DNA of 60,359 nucleotides from Akkermansia sp. (GTDB lineage: Bacteria > Verrucomicrobiota > Verrucomicrobiia > Verrucomicrobiales > Akkermansiaceae), in assembly GCF_020860705.1 (NCBI RefSeq), contig NZ_JAJBTT010000029.1, positions 1-60,359 of the forward strand. The letters are read 5' to 3'. The position numbers were made by a program, and so were the translations under genes. Of the stretch, positions 8,308 through 16,561 are shown piece by piece. Within the stretch, counting starts at the first letter, position 1, and the number at the start of each line of letters is the position of its first letter. The notes under the pieces were generated by a model. That model was not told where the DNA came from and did not search any database. It saw only the letters and a program-made list of their open reading frames with translations.

Positions 8308-8649
8308 CGTAGATAGGATACTGGAATAGAGAATTCGCCATGGATTTTTCCAATTAAAGCTGCTTTGTTTTTCTATAGTGCTTTCCCAGACTCAATGTTA
8401 TTCAGGTTTAATGATGTCTTGGCGGGAGCGTGCTTGAAGTTTGTATGAATAGTAAAATAGCTTTATTGCAGAACAGTTTTATTGTCCCGATCGTGCTCCC
8501 TTGATAGCTCCTGTATGATGATTGCAGCTTGTTAGGGAGTTTAAGCGTTACCGGATGTGAATATGTGGAAGGAAAGTTTTCCTATTCCATCATTGCATTC
8601 AAGATGCGAAGTTGTGTGGGAAGTATGGAAGATGATGATACGAAGGAGA
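8308..8649. other. 342-bp intergenic region
   Basis: Convergent gap between the AT-rich GT8 gene and the next minus-strand gene. It is moderately AT-rich. No open frame, terminator hairpin with a T-tract, or repeat that I would defend is visible. Confidence 0.4.
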
Positions 8650-9432
8650 TCAGCTCATTTTCCTGAATAACCGTTGCCAACAAGTTGCTGCATTTTTCTG
8701 AGGTGCTGGATCCCCCTTGTCACGCCTGTCCTGGAAAGGAAAGGAGGAAAGCCTCCCCCAGTCTTCCGCATAGGTTTCCGCGCTGTCCAGAGTGGTAATG
8801 CCCCGCAGTTTGCACAAAATGGAGAAAATGCTCTGATCGTACCGGTTCTCCACAAATCCCGGCAGGTTGGGGGAGACGGAGCGGGAATTATCCACCAGAT
8901 GCAGATGGTCGTAAAAGATATGGAGCCATTCCCGGATCAGGTTTTCCGTGAGCGGGTTCTTTTTCAGAAAGACGTGCCCCCCTGCAATTTGCTGGGTATG
9001 GGTGATATGGGTGTCTTTCCCGGAAATACCGAAGTGGTGGAAAATGTCTCCCTTGGTCCATTTGTATTCCGGCTGCCCGTTGGCGAAAACCAGCATGCCG
9101 CGGCTGTCCCGGTCCAGCATGTCCACGTATTCCCGGAAGCGGGCCGCTCCGTTGATATTGATATGGCATCCGGCATCCAGGTACAGAAGGCGGTCGCCTT
9201 CCTGCATCTGCCGCAGAACATGGTTGATCGCCCAGGGCTTCCAGGACCAGTAACCGAATCCCCGGCAGGACGGAGTCAGGTATTTCCCCATGCGGCTGGT
9301 GAATTCTGCGGAAAGGTCATGTTCCGTGAATAGAGTGATTTCATCAAAAAATCCCAGCGCTTGCGCCTGCCTGCCCAGCCGTTCCAGTGCGGCTGACATG
9401 CGGGAATCTGCGAATGAAAGAAAGCGGTTCAT
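8650..9432 (-). CDS. GT-A-like protein, putative glycosyltransferase
   Basis: A 260-residue protein. Residues 60-66 read GYWSWKP and residues 84-92 YLDAGCHIN. I recognise this pair from a family of putative glycosyltransferases in surface-polysaccharide loci, in which the YxDAGC segment takes the place of the DXD metal-binding motif. Later segments (GGHVFLKKN and ENRYDQSIFS) fit the acceptor-side and His/Asp motifs of GT-A enzymes. It is probably cytoplasmic. It sits on the same strand as the GT2 gene just upstream, with about 26 bp between them, so the two are probably one transcript. Substrate unknown. Confidence 0.65.
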   Translation of the reverse strand: MNRFLSFADSRMSAALERLGRQAQALGFFDEITLFTEHDLSAEFTSRMGKYLTPSCRGFGYWSWKPWAINHVLRQMQEGDRLLYLDAGCHININGAARFREYVDMLDRDSRGMLVFANGQPEYKWTKGDIFHHFGISGKDTHITHTQQIAGGHVFLKKNPLTENLIREWLHIFYDHLHLVDNSRSVSPNLPGFVENRYDQSIFSILCKLRGITTLDSAETYAEDWGRLSSFPFQDRRDKGDPAPQKNAATCWQRLFRKMS

Positions 9433-9458
9433 TGGTCCGGGAGGGAGGATACGGCAAT

Positions 9459-10613
9459 TTACAGGGAAGGCGGCCGTGTGTCAAACGGCGTCTGGGGAGG
9501 TGCGTTTTTCGTTTGGGAACTGTCGGAAGGCGCCTGGGAAAAGTGGTGTGCAAGCATTCTCTTGCAGAAATAATAACGTCCTTTCTGCCCGGGAATCAGG
9601 GAAAATGCGGCCAGAAGGATACGGCCCCAGCCGCTGGCGGGCGTTTGAGCCGAATTCAGCAGTTCTACCAGCTGCCTGTCCCGGTCCAGCAGGACGGAAA
9701 GGAAACGCGCCCCTTCCGCTTTCTGGTAGAACAGGTGCCACCAGTCCAGAAGGGACTGTTGCTCAACGGCGGTCATCTGGTGGAAGAGAGGGCGCTTGGA
9801 GACAAAGAAAGGTCTGATTTTCCGTACCCCATAGGCAAACAGGCCTTCATTCTGCCAGCCGTGTTCCTTCCAGTAATCCACAACATACATCAGCCGCTGG
9901 AATTCCTGCACGCACTTGAAATAGGTGGAGGCATGGCAGTGGCGGGAAAGGGAGCCTCTCCGCATAAGGCGGTAGTAATACAGGCAATCCGGAATAAACA
10001 GAAGGCGGGAGGCGTGGGGAACGGCCATCAGCCGGAATGTCTCATCCTCCGCGCCGGATTTCAGGTTCACATTGAAGCGGAGGCCGTGGGCGTCCAGCAT
10101 GCTTTTCCGGAACAGCTTGCTCCACACGCAGATGTCCATCTTTCCCCAGATGGAGTCCCGGAAGAAGCTGTCCGGTGAAGCGTCCTGCTCAAAATGCCAG
10201 GAAGGGGACCGCCTCTTGCCCTCAATCAGCTGGGCCGATGAGTCCGCAAAGACATGGTTGCCGCATTCCACAATGTCCGCATCATGTTCCAGGGCAGCGG
10301 AAAAAAGACGGGAGTACATTTCCGGATCCACATAGTCGTCCGGGTCTGCAAACCCGACGTAAAGTCCTCGCGCCGCATCCAGCCCCGCATTCCTTGCGGC
10401 GGAAACGCCCGCATTCTGCTGTTCCAGAAGAATGATTCTGGCATCCTTTTCCTTCCAGCGGAGCAGGTGGGCCCGGGTATCGTCCGTGGAGCCGTCATTG
10501 ATGCAGATGATCTCAATATTCCGGAGAGTCTGCCGTACCAGGCTGTTCAGGCATTCGTCCACGTAAGCGGCTACATTGTAGCAGGGAACGATAATGGAAA
10601 CGTGGGGAAGCAT
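9459..10613 (-). CDS. GT2-family glycosyltransferase
   Basis: A 384-residue enzyme beginning MLPHVSIIVPCYNVAAYVDE, the nucleotide-sugar-binding start of GT2 (GT-A fold) enzymes. This is followed by CINDGSTDDT, the AARNAGLDAARG segment, and FADPDDYVDPEMY with the catalytic metal-binding Asp residues. The C-terminal 150 residues are helical and probably serve acceptor or membrane contact. The start at 10613 is supported by a promoter whose TTGACC -35 box is an in-frame TTG at 10655 that could be mistaken for a start. A role in lipopolysaccharide or other surface-glycan assembly follows from the neighbours. Confidence 0.85.
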   Translation of the reverse strand: MLPHVSIIVPCYNVAAYVDECLNSLVRQTLRNIEIICINDGSTDDTRAHLLRWKEKDARIILLEQQNAGVSAARNAGLDAARGLYVGFADPDDYVDPEMYSRLFSAALEHDADIVECGNHVFADSSAQLIEGKRRSPSWHFEQDASPDSFFRDSIWGKMDICVWSKLFRKSMLDAHGLRFNVNLKSGAEDETFRLMAVPHASRLLFIPDCLYYYRLMRRGSLSRHCHASTYFKCVQEFQRLMYVVDYWKEHGWQNEGLFAYGVRKIRPFFVSKRPLFHQMTAVEQQSLLDWWHLFYQKAEGARFLSVLLDRDRQLVELLNSAQTPASGWGRILLAAFSLIPGQKGRYYFCKRMLAHHFSQAPSDSSQTKNAPPQTPFDTRPPSL

Positions 10614-10626
10614 GAGAAGTTTTAAT

Positions 10627-10655
10627 GATGTAATGGATTTACAATCCGCGGTCAA
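10627..10655 (-). promoter_or_regulatory. Promoter of GT2 gene
   Basis: Minus-strand TTGACC (10655-10650), 17-bp spacer, TACATC (10632-10627), preceded by TTATCA. The predicted transcript starts about 7 nt before the ATG at 10613, leaving no room for a usual ribosome-binding site. Confidence 0.55.
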
Positions 10656-10912
10656 TGATAAATTGAAAAAGTCAGTGAGTTAAAGGCTTGTCCATCGTCA
10701 TGACGGGGAAAGAGGGATGCCCTCCGTGAGCGGGCGGGTGATGCGGAAAGGGCGTTTCCGGAATCTTCCGCAGAAGCCGGATACGGATTGGAGTACCCGA
10801 AGACCGAATTCGTTGAGAACAGGGCTGCCGGCAGCATCTCAAATGGCAGTTGCCTAGGGGCAGTGGAGTGTGATACAAAAAGCCGTACAACTTCTTCATT
10901 TATTCTTCTATT

Positions 10913-11899
10913 ATGATTATTGTTACGGGTGGAGCCGGATTCATCGGCTCAAACATTGTCGCCGCCTTGGAAAAGGCGGGGAAAAAGGATCTTGTGGTGG
11001 TGGATGAGCTGGGCTCTTCCGATAAGTGGAAGAACATCGCCAAGAGGGAGCTGTGCGCCGTGGTCCCTCCGGAGGACATGCTTGACTACATGGAGGCTCA
11101 TGCGGAGGAGATTGAGGCGGTCATTCACATGGGAGCTATTTCCGCTACTACGGAGACGGACGCCGATTTGATTATCCGGACGAATTTCACCCTGAGCTGG
11201 TATCTGTGGGAGTTCTGCGCCCTGTACGGCAAGCAGTTTATTTATGCCTCCTCCGCGGCTACGTACGGGGATGGCTCCATGGGGTTTGACGATGACGCTT
11301 CCCTGGAACATGTCAACGCGCTCCGTCCCCTGAACGCCTATGGATGGAGCAAGGCCCTGTTTGACCGCAAGGTGGCCCGGGAGGTGAAGGAAGGGCGTCC
11401 AACCCCTCCCCAGTACGCCGGACTCAAGTTTTTCAACGTGTACGGCCCCAATGAATACCACAAGGGAGGGCAGAAGAGCGTGGTGGCCCACATTTTCCCG
11501 CAGGTGAAGGTGAATGAAACGGTGAAGCTGTTCAAATCCTACCATCCCGACTACCGGGACGGCTGGCAGCTCCGGGATTTCGTGTGGGTGGGGGACTGCG
11601 TGAACGTGGTGCTCTGGCTGCTGGACCATCCGGAGGTGAGCGGCTTGTTCAACGTGGGGTCCGGCGAGGCGCGTTCCTTCTATGATCTGGCGAAGGCGGC
11701 GTTCAACGCGCTGGGGCTTCAGGAAAAGATCGCCTACCGGGAGATGCCGGAAGAGCTCAAGGGCAAGTACCAGTATTATACGCAGGCTGATCTTTCCAGA
11801 TTGCGCGCCGCCGGGTATGCCGCTCCCATGACTTCCCTGGAGGAAGGCGTGCGCCAGTACGTGCAGAAGTATCTGGACAGGGAGGACAGCTACGTTTAA
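10913..11899 (+). CDS. hldD: ADP-L-glycero-D-manno-heptose 6-epimerase
   Basis: A 328-residue NAD(P)-dependent epimerase of the SDR family that makes ADP-L-glycero-beta-D-manno-heptose for the lipopolysaccharide inner core. The N-terminal TGGAGFIGS is the nucleotide-binding loop, ASSAATYG carries the catalytic Ser/Thr, and NAYGWSK holds the YxxxK pair. Two segments are characteristic of HldD rather than of other sugar epimerases: FNVYGPNEYHKG and the RDFVWVGDCVNV stretch. It is the first gene of a tight plus-strand run with a GT9 heptosyltransferase-like gene 20 bp downstream, so substrate maker and user are adjacent. Confidence 0.92.
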   Translation: MIIVTGGAGFIGSNIVAALEKAGKKDLVVVDELGSSDKWKNIAKRELCAVVPPEDMLDYMEAHAEEIEAVIHMGAISATTETDADLIIRTNFTLSWYLWEFCALYGKQFIYASSAATYGDGSMGFDDDASLEHVNALRPLNAYGWSKALFDRKVAREVKEGRPTPPQYAGLKFFNVYGPNEYHKGGQKSVVAHIFPQVKVNETVKLFKSYHPDYRDGWQLRDFVWVGDCVNVVLWLLDHPEVSGLFNVGSGEARSFYDLAKAAFNALGLQEKIAYREMPEELKGKYQYYTQADLSRLRAAGYAAPMTSLEEGVRQYVQKYLDREDSYV

Positions 11900-11919
11900 C
11901 CTGCACCCTTTTCCCGCCC

Positions 11920-12894
11920 ATGCCTGCCCAGCGTATTCTGATCATCAAGCACGGAGCCCTTGGCGACGTGGTGCTCGCCATGGGGACGATGAAGCGCCTC
12001 CGGGAGCTTCATCCGGAAGCCCATCTCACGCTGATGACCATGGGGATGTTTGTTCCCATGGCGGAGCAGCTGGGGGTATTTGACGATTTCATTGTGGACA
12101 ACCGCCTTCCCTACCGGAAGCTGGGAGCCACCTGGGGAGCCATCCGTTCCATCGTGAAAGGGAATTTTGACGTAGTATACGATCTCCAGGAATCTTCCCG
12201 CACCAGAAAGCGTTATTATCCCGCCGTGCGTTTTCTGCTGGACCATGACATGGACTGGGTGGCCTGCAATTCCGGGGAACGGCGCAGGCTGCTGAAAAAG
12301 GGCGCTTTCCGCTTTGGCCGCGTGGAGAGGGAGAGGTTTCATTTGGAACGCGTTCTGACTGATCTTTCCTTCATGCATGGGGAAGGACTTCATTTTGACG
12401 AGCTTCCGGAACGCTACGTGATGATGATTCCCGGCTGTTCTCCCAACCATCCCTACAAGCGCTGGCCTGTGGAAAATTTCTGCGCCCTGGCCCGGCGTCT
12501 GGCGGAACGGGGCATTGCCTCCGTCGTGATCGGCACCCGGGCGGAGGCTACGGAAGTGGAGGCTATTGCCGCCAGCTCTCCCCTGGCTGTCAGCTTTTTG
12601 GGAAAATCCACACTGATGGATATTCCGCAGATGGCGCTGCGTTCCCTGGCTTGTGTGGGCAACGATACGGGGCCCACGCACATGTGCGCCTATACCGGGG
12701 TTCCGGTGGTCGCCATGTTCTGCCACCGGACGCGCAAGTCCGCCATTACGGCCCGCTGCATTTCCAACCTCATTTCCCCGGGAGCCATTGAAGAGATTAC
12801 GGTGGACCAGGCATGGTCTGCGCTGGAACCCTTCCTGCCCCCGCAGGAAGAAACTGAATTTGCGGAAACAACCGGCACCCCCCAGACGCCATGA
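11920..12894 (+). CDS. GT9-family (heptosyltransferase-like) glycosyltransferase
   Basis: A 324-residue GT-B enzyme of the ADP-heptose:LPS heptosyltransferase family. The start RILIIKHGALGDVVLAMG is the conserved first strand with the catalytic Asp. The C-terminal half contains MIPGCSPNHPYKRWP (the ADP-heptose-binding region) and GNDTGPTHMCAYTGVPVVAMF, the hallmark GT9 motif. It follows hldD directly and overlaps the next GT2 gene by 4 bp (ATGA), so it is expected to be translationally coupled. Probable role: transfer of L,D-heptose to Kdo-lipid A or to a heptose of the core. WaaC and WaaF types cannot be told apart here. Confidence 0.85.
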   Translation: MPAQRILIIKHGALGDVVLAMGTMKRLRELHPEAHLTLMTMGMFVPMAEQLGVFDDFIVDNRLPYRKLGATWGAIRSIVKGNFDVVYDLQESSRTRKRYYPAVRFLLDHDMDWVACNSGERRRLLKKGAFRFGRVERERFHLERVLTDLSFMHGEGLHFDELPERYVMMIPGCSPNHPYKRWPVENFCALARRLAERGIASVVIGTRAEATEVEAIAASSPLAVSFLGKSTLMDIPQMALRSLACVGNDTGPTHMCAYTGVPVVAMFCHRTRKSAITARCISNLISPGAIEEITVDQAWSALEPFLPPQEETEFAETTGTPQTP

Positions 12895-13916
12895 CGGCTC
12901 CCGTGAAGATTTCCGTTTTGGTTCCGGTATACAATGTAGAGCCGTATCTGGCCCAGTGCCTGGAGAGCATTTGCGCGCAAACGCTCCGGGAACTGGAAGT
13001 GATTTGCGTGGACGACGCCTCCACGGACGGCTCCCTGGCCATTCTGCGGGAGTTTGCGGAGCGGGACCCGCGGATCAGGGTAATTCAGGCTCCTAGCAAC
13101 GGAGGCCTTTCCCGTACCCGGAACTTGGCGATGAACCATGCGGAGGGAGAATACCTGATGCTGGTGGATTCCGACGACTGGCTGGAAACGGATTTGCTGG
13201 AGGAGATGTATGGCCGTGCGAAGGCGCTGGACGCCGATAAGCTGGTGTGCGGATTCCGGTATTATTACGAGTCCGACCCTGAACGGGAGGACCGGTTCCT
13301 GCCTGAGGACGTGGCAGCTCCGGACAAGGGCTGGATTCCCTGCACCCCGGAAACGATTGGGAAAATACATCACGGAGCGGGAGGCATGATGATCCGGCGT
13401 TCCATCGTAGAGGAATATGGAATCCGGTTCCCGGAGGGCGTCGCCTGTGAGGACCTGTATTTTCACTATGCCTCCTTTCCCTGGTGCAAAAGGGTCTGCG
13501 TCGTCAGCAGGGCGGCGTATGTTTACCGCAAGCGTTCCGGATCCATCACGAGCGGGTTTGCCTCCGGCAGTTCCCTTCAGTCGCTGGATTACCTGACAGT
13601 AGCCCGGCTGGTGCTGGAAGAGTGGAAACAGTCCGGTATTCTGGAGGAGTACAGGGAGGCGTTCCTGAAAATGCTGGTGATGGGTGTGCGGAATATCCGC
13701 AAGTACGCTCCCCATGCCGTCCAGAAGGAGGTCACCCGGAAGGTGTCCCAGATGCTCCGCAGAGAAAACCTGTACCGTCCCGGGGAAGGTAGTTCCAGCC
13801 TGTCCCTCCGGGAAGACAAATTGCTGAAAACCTGGCTGGCTGGAAAATCCGGCTTGGACTTTTCCTATTACTGGAAGAGAATGCGCAAGGCGGCCGCCCG
13901 CACGCTGCGCCGCTGA
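12891..13916 (+). CDS. GT2-family glycosyltransferase
   Basis: A 341-residue GT2 enzyme. VLVPVYNVEPYLAQCLESI is the standard N-terminal nucleotide-sugar-binding segment, followed by CVDDASTDGS, LSRTRNLAMNHAEGEY and MLVDSDDWLE with the DXD-like residues. The rest is helical with a basic C terminus (KAAARTLRR). Its ATG overlaps the stop of the GT9 gene, and a GT8 gene follows after 21 bp, so it is the third gene in a four-gene lipopolysaccharide-type operon. The donor sugar cannot be inferred. Confidence 0.85.
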   Translation: MTAPVKISVLVPVYNVEPYLAQCLESICAQTLRELEVICVDDASTDGSLAILREFAERDPRIRVIQAPSNGGLSRTRNLAMNHAEGEYLMLVDSDDWLETDLLEEMYGRAKALDADKLVCGFRYYYESDPEREDRFLPEDVAAPDKGWIPCTPETIGKIHHGAGGMMIRRSIVEEYGIRFPEGVACEDLYFHYASFPWCKRVCVVSRAAYVYRKRSGSITSGFASGSSLQSLDYLTVARLVLEEWKQSGILEEYREAFLKMLVMGVRNIRKYAPHAVQKEVTRKVSQMLRRENLYRPGEGSSSLSLREDKLLKTWLAGKSGLDFSYYWKRMRKAAARTLRR

Positions 13917-13937
13917 CGACACCCGAACGATCGACCG

Positions 13938-14921
13938 ATGAAAAAGAATGAATTTGCCGTCGTCCTGGCCAGCGACAACCGGGGCGTTTTGCCTTTAAGC
14001 GTTACCATTTTTTCCCTGCTGAATACTGCCGGACCGGAAACCTTTTACAAGATTTACGTGCTTTCCGACGGCATTGACGGGGAGAACCGGAACAGCCTTG
14101 AGCGGATGGCGTCCCGGTTTGAGTGCCGGCTGGAGTTCATTGACGTTTCCGGCATTCTGGAAGATCATGACTTCCCCCATACGGAACAGTGGCCCGTGCC
14201 CGCCTGGGGACGCGTGTTCATTCCGGAATTATTGAAGGAGGAGAAGGGCAACATTCTGTATCTGGACATTGACGTGCTGGTCTGCCGGGATTTGACGGAA
14301 CTGTTCGGGACGGATATGTCCGGAAAGGCGGTGGGCGTGGTGTTTGAGAATTTTTCCAAGCCCGGTTCCCATTTCAACGAGCGTCTGGAAATGCCGCTGA
14401 CCTGTACGGGATATTTCAATTCCGGCGTGCTGCTGATGAACGTGGACGTTTTCCGGGAAAAGAATCTGGTCACAGCGGTGCTGGATTATGCCTTCAGCCA
14501 CCGGGACAGGCTGACCTGCCCGGACCAGGACGCGCTGAACGGCGCCCTGTGCGAGCTGACCGTGCCGCTGCATCCGCGCTGGAACTGGCATGACGGCCTG
14601 ACGCGTCGCATCCTGAAGAATGACCCCAGGGAACGGTTCTGGCGCGGCGTTACTCCCCGCCAGGCGGTGGAGGCGGCTCTGGAACCGGGCATTCTGCATT
14701 ACCAGGGGGTGCACAAGCCCTGGCGGTATAATTGGCGCTATGAAGGGGAACGCTATGAACGCGCCATGCGTGAAGCCGACTTGCTGCATGGCCCGCTGCC
14801 CGGAAGAACTCTCCCGGCCATCTTGAAAAAACACCTTTACAAGCCTGTTTACCGGATGACCAGAAATAAAATTCTCAAGCTGCAAAAGCAGTTTGAGAAA
14901 GAGGATGGCCAGTGTTCCTAA
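13938..14921 (+). CDS. GT8-family glycosyltransferase
   Basis: A 327-residue GT8 enzyme: FAVVLASDNRGVLPLSVTIFSLL at the N terminus, ILYLDIDVLV with the DXD metal site near residue 110, FNSGVLLMNVDVF for acceptor contact, and CPDQDALN. A C-terminal HYQGVHKPW motif is typical of LPS glucosyl/galactosyltransferases of this family (GxxKPW). It ends the hldD operon. Unlike the GT8 gene at 7.2 kb it has the GC-rich codon use of the surrounding genes, so the two GT8 genes have different histories. Confidence 0.87.
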   Translation: MKKNEFAVVLASDNRGVLPLSVTIFSLLNTAGPETFYKIYVLSDGIDGENRNSLERMASRFECRLEFIDVSGILEDHDFPHTEQWPVPAWGRVFIPELLKEEKGNILYLDIDVLVCRDLTELFGTDMSGKAVGVVFENFSKPGSHFNERLEMPLTCTGYFNSGVLLMNVDVFREKNLVTAVLDYAFSHRDRLTCPDQDALNGALCELTVPLHPRWNWHDGLTRRILKNDPRERFWRGVTPRQAVEAALEPGILHYQGVHKPWRYNWRYEGERYERAMREADLLHGPLPGRTLPAILKKHLYKPVYRMTRNKILKLQKQFEKEDGQCS

Positions 14922-14934
14922 TGCCGGATGGAGT

Positions 14935-15147
14935 TTAATGCTCCTGCTCTATTCTGGATTGGATATCGCGTAAAACTGCCTTGTAGTAGTCTGCGTATTC
15001 CGTGTTTGCCGCATTTTTTCCGGGAGGCTTGGGCGAAGAGGAGCATACCTCCACATCAAATTCTTCCAGAAGCGCTTTCATGGCTTTGGCCGGTTGTCCG
15101 TAGAAAACGATGCGGTGAGGCATGAAAACAATGAAACCATTCTGCAT
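14935..15147 (-). CDS. Small hypothetical protein
   Basis: A 70-residue ORF, or 62 residues from the internal ATG at 15123 (MPHRIVFYG...). No signal peptide is evident. The middle is a short Ser/Pro/Gly linker (SSSPKPPGK) and the end a charged helix. The composition looks like protein rather than a shadow frame, and it fills a gap between convergent genes. I do not recognise it. Confidence 0.45.
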   Translation of the reverse strand: MQNGFIVFMPHRIVFYGQPAKAMKALLEEFDVEVCSSSPKPPGKNAANTEYADYYKAVLRDIQSRIEQEH

Positions 15148-15234
15148 GCTGGCTTATGGCCGCGGAAAATCAAGGAATAAAGAAAACTCCCCTTCCCGCC
15201 GCCGTTTTATCAGGGATGGAAAGGCAGCCCGGAA

Positions 15235-16086
15235 TCAATGCAGTTCCAGCAAATAAATCTCCGGGGGGCAGTTGAAGCGGAGGGGCAGCGTGCTGGTTCC
15301 CAGCCCCTTGGTAATCAGATAGGTGTTCCCTCCGGAAATATGCCAGGGGTAGGAATAGGCCTCGGCGTGTTCAGGACTGGCTTCAAACCACAGGAAGTTG
15401 AAGGGGAGGCGTATCTGGCCTCCGTGGGTATGGCCGCTGATGACGATGTCTGCGTCTCCATGGGAAAGCATGCGGTCCACTTCCGGACGGTGGGATAGCA
15501 GGAAGTGGGGGATGTCCGGAGACTGGCGTTTGGGGAACCGTTTTTTGGAATTGCGCGAGGTGTCCAGTATTCCGGAGAGCTGAAGCTGCCTTCCATCCTT
15601 GAATGTAATCAGGACGCTTTGATTTTCCAGCACGGTGATGCCGGCCCGGGTCAGTTCCCTGCGCCAGTTGTTCCAGCCAAAAGTGAAATCATGGTTTCCC
15701 TGGATGGCGAATACCCCGTAGGGGGCCGATAACCCGTGAAGCAGCCGTGCAGCGGCGGCGGGGCTGATGCTGGCGTTGGTGCTGCTTCCGCGGGCGTAGT
15801 CCCCCGCCAGCAGGATCAAGTCCGGTTTAAGTTGCATGATTCTCTGGACGTAGCGGAGCGCCCTCACTTCATCAAAGGCCGTGGGCGTCAGGTGAAGGTC
15901 TCCGGCAATGACGACTTTCAAAGGTTTTCCCCGGCCGTCCCATTGGGGAACGCGGTAGTCCACCTCCCGGACGAGCAGGAGATTGGGTTCTATCAGATAG
16001 GCCCACGTCATGCCAGCCACTCCGAGCGCGCATGCGCCCAGCAGCAAGCTGCCGAAAAGCCGGAGTATTCTGAGGGAGAATGGCAT
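15235..16086 (-). CDS. Membrane-anchored metallophosphoesterase (YaeI-like)
   Basis: A 283-residue enzyme with an N-terminal membrane segment (about residues 8-32) and a complete calcineurin-like metal site: GDLH (62-65), GDYARG (95-100), GNHD (130-133), His199 and GHTHGG (218-223). These residues bind two metal ions and cut phosphoester bonds. The short form with an N-terminal anchor is like the YaeI family, for which phosphodiesterase activity is known. Natural substrates are uncertain; cell-envelope lipids or lipid-linked intermediates are possible. It is monocistronic, with no same-strand neighbour within 80 bp. Confidence 0.85.
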   Translation of the reverse strand: MPFSLRILRLFGSLLLGACALGVAGMTWAYLIEPNLLLVREVDYRVPQWDGRGKPLKVVIAGDLHLTPTAFDEVRALRYVQRIMQLKPDLILLAGDYARGSSTNASISPAAAARLLHGLSAPYGVFAIQGNHDFTFGWNNWRRELTRAGITVLENQSVLITFKDGRQLQLSGILDTSRNSKKRFPKRQSPDIPHFLLSHRPEVDRMLSHGDADIVISGHTHGGQIRLPFNFLWFEASPEHAEAYSYPWHISGGNTYLITKGLGTSTLPLRFNCPPEIYLLELH

Positions 16087-16306
16087 GGAAAGGAAACGGC
16101 GTGAAATAGCCTATCACTCCTGATGGACGTAAGCGAGCGATTTATGCGTTCTGCCATTTGATAAAGGCCTGTTTGCAGGGCAAAACAGGCGGAAAGGCGG
16201 TCCCTGGGGAGATTTTCGCAAATTTGATTGACGGGCGGCCGCATGGTATGCTTTTATGCTCCAAGATATTTCCATATCCTTTATCACCCATCATTTAACC
16301 ACGCAT

Positions 16307-16474
16307 ATGAAGAAGATTACCGTTATGGCTCTTTCCGCTTTTGCGGCAAGCATCATGGCTTCCTGCTGCTGTCAGGATCAGGGTGCCCCCCCCCTGACCC
16401 CCCTTCCGAAGTTCAATGACCTGAACCAGCCCGCCGCGGATGTGGCTCCGGTGGTCATGAAGTCCAAGAAGTAA
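16307..16474 (+). CDS. Very small lipoprotein
   Basis: A 55-residue peptide: MKKITVMALSAFAASIMAS then Cys-Cys-Cys, a plain lipoprotein signal, followed by only about 35 residues rich in Pro and ending in KSKK. The first Cys of the triplet is the likely lipid site. The ATG at 16307 gives the best signal peptide; an in-frame extension upstream would spoil it. A strong terminator follows the stop codon after about 30 bp, which supports a dedicated short transcript. Such mini-lipoproteins are often secreted or outer-membrane stress products, but no function is known here. Confidence 0.7.
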   Translation: MKKITVMALSAFAASIMASCCCQDQGAPPLTPLPKFNDLNQPAADVAPVVMKSKK

Positions 16475-16503
16475 TCCTCTTCCGGGATTAAATACGACTT
16501 TTC

Positions 16504-16536
16504 AAGCCGCACTTGGTGATTGTCCAAGTGCGGCTT
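16504..16536 (+). terminator. Rho-independent terminator
   Basis: A perfect 13-bp stem (AAGCCGCACTTGG, 16504-16516, pairing with 16524-16536) with a 7-nt loop, continuing into TTT. It separates the mini-lipoprotein gene from nrnA, so nrnA must have a promoter inside or after it. Confidence 0.85.
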
Positions 16537-16561
16537 TTTCTATAAAAACGCGGCAGAACAT

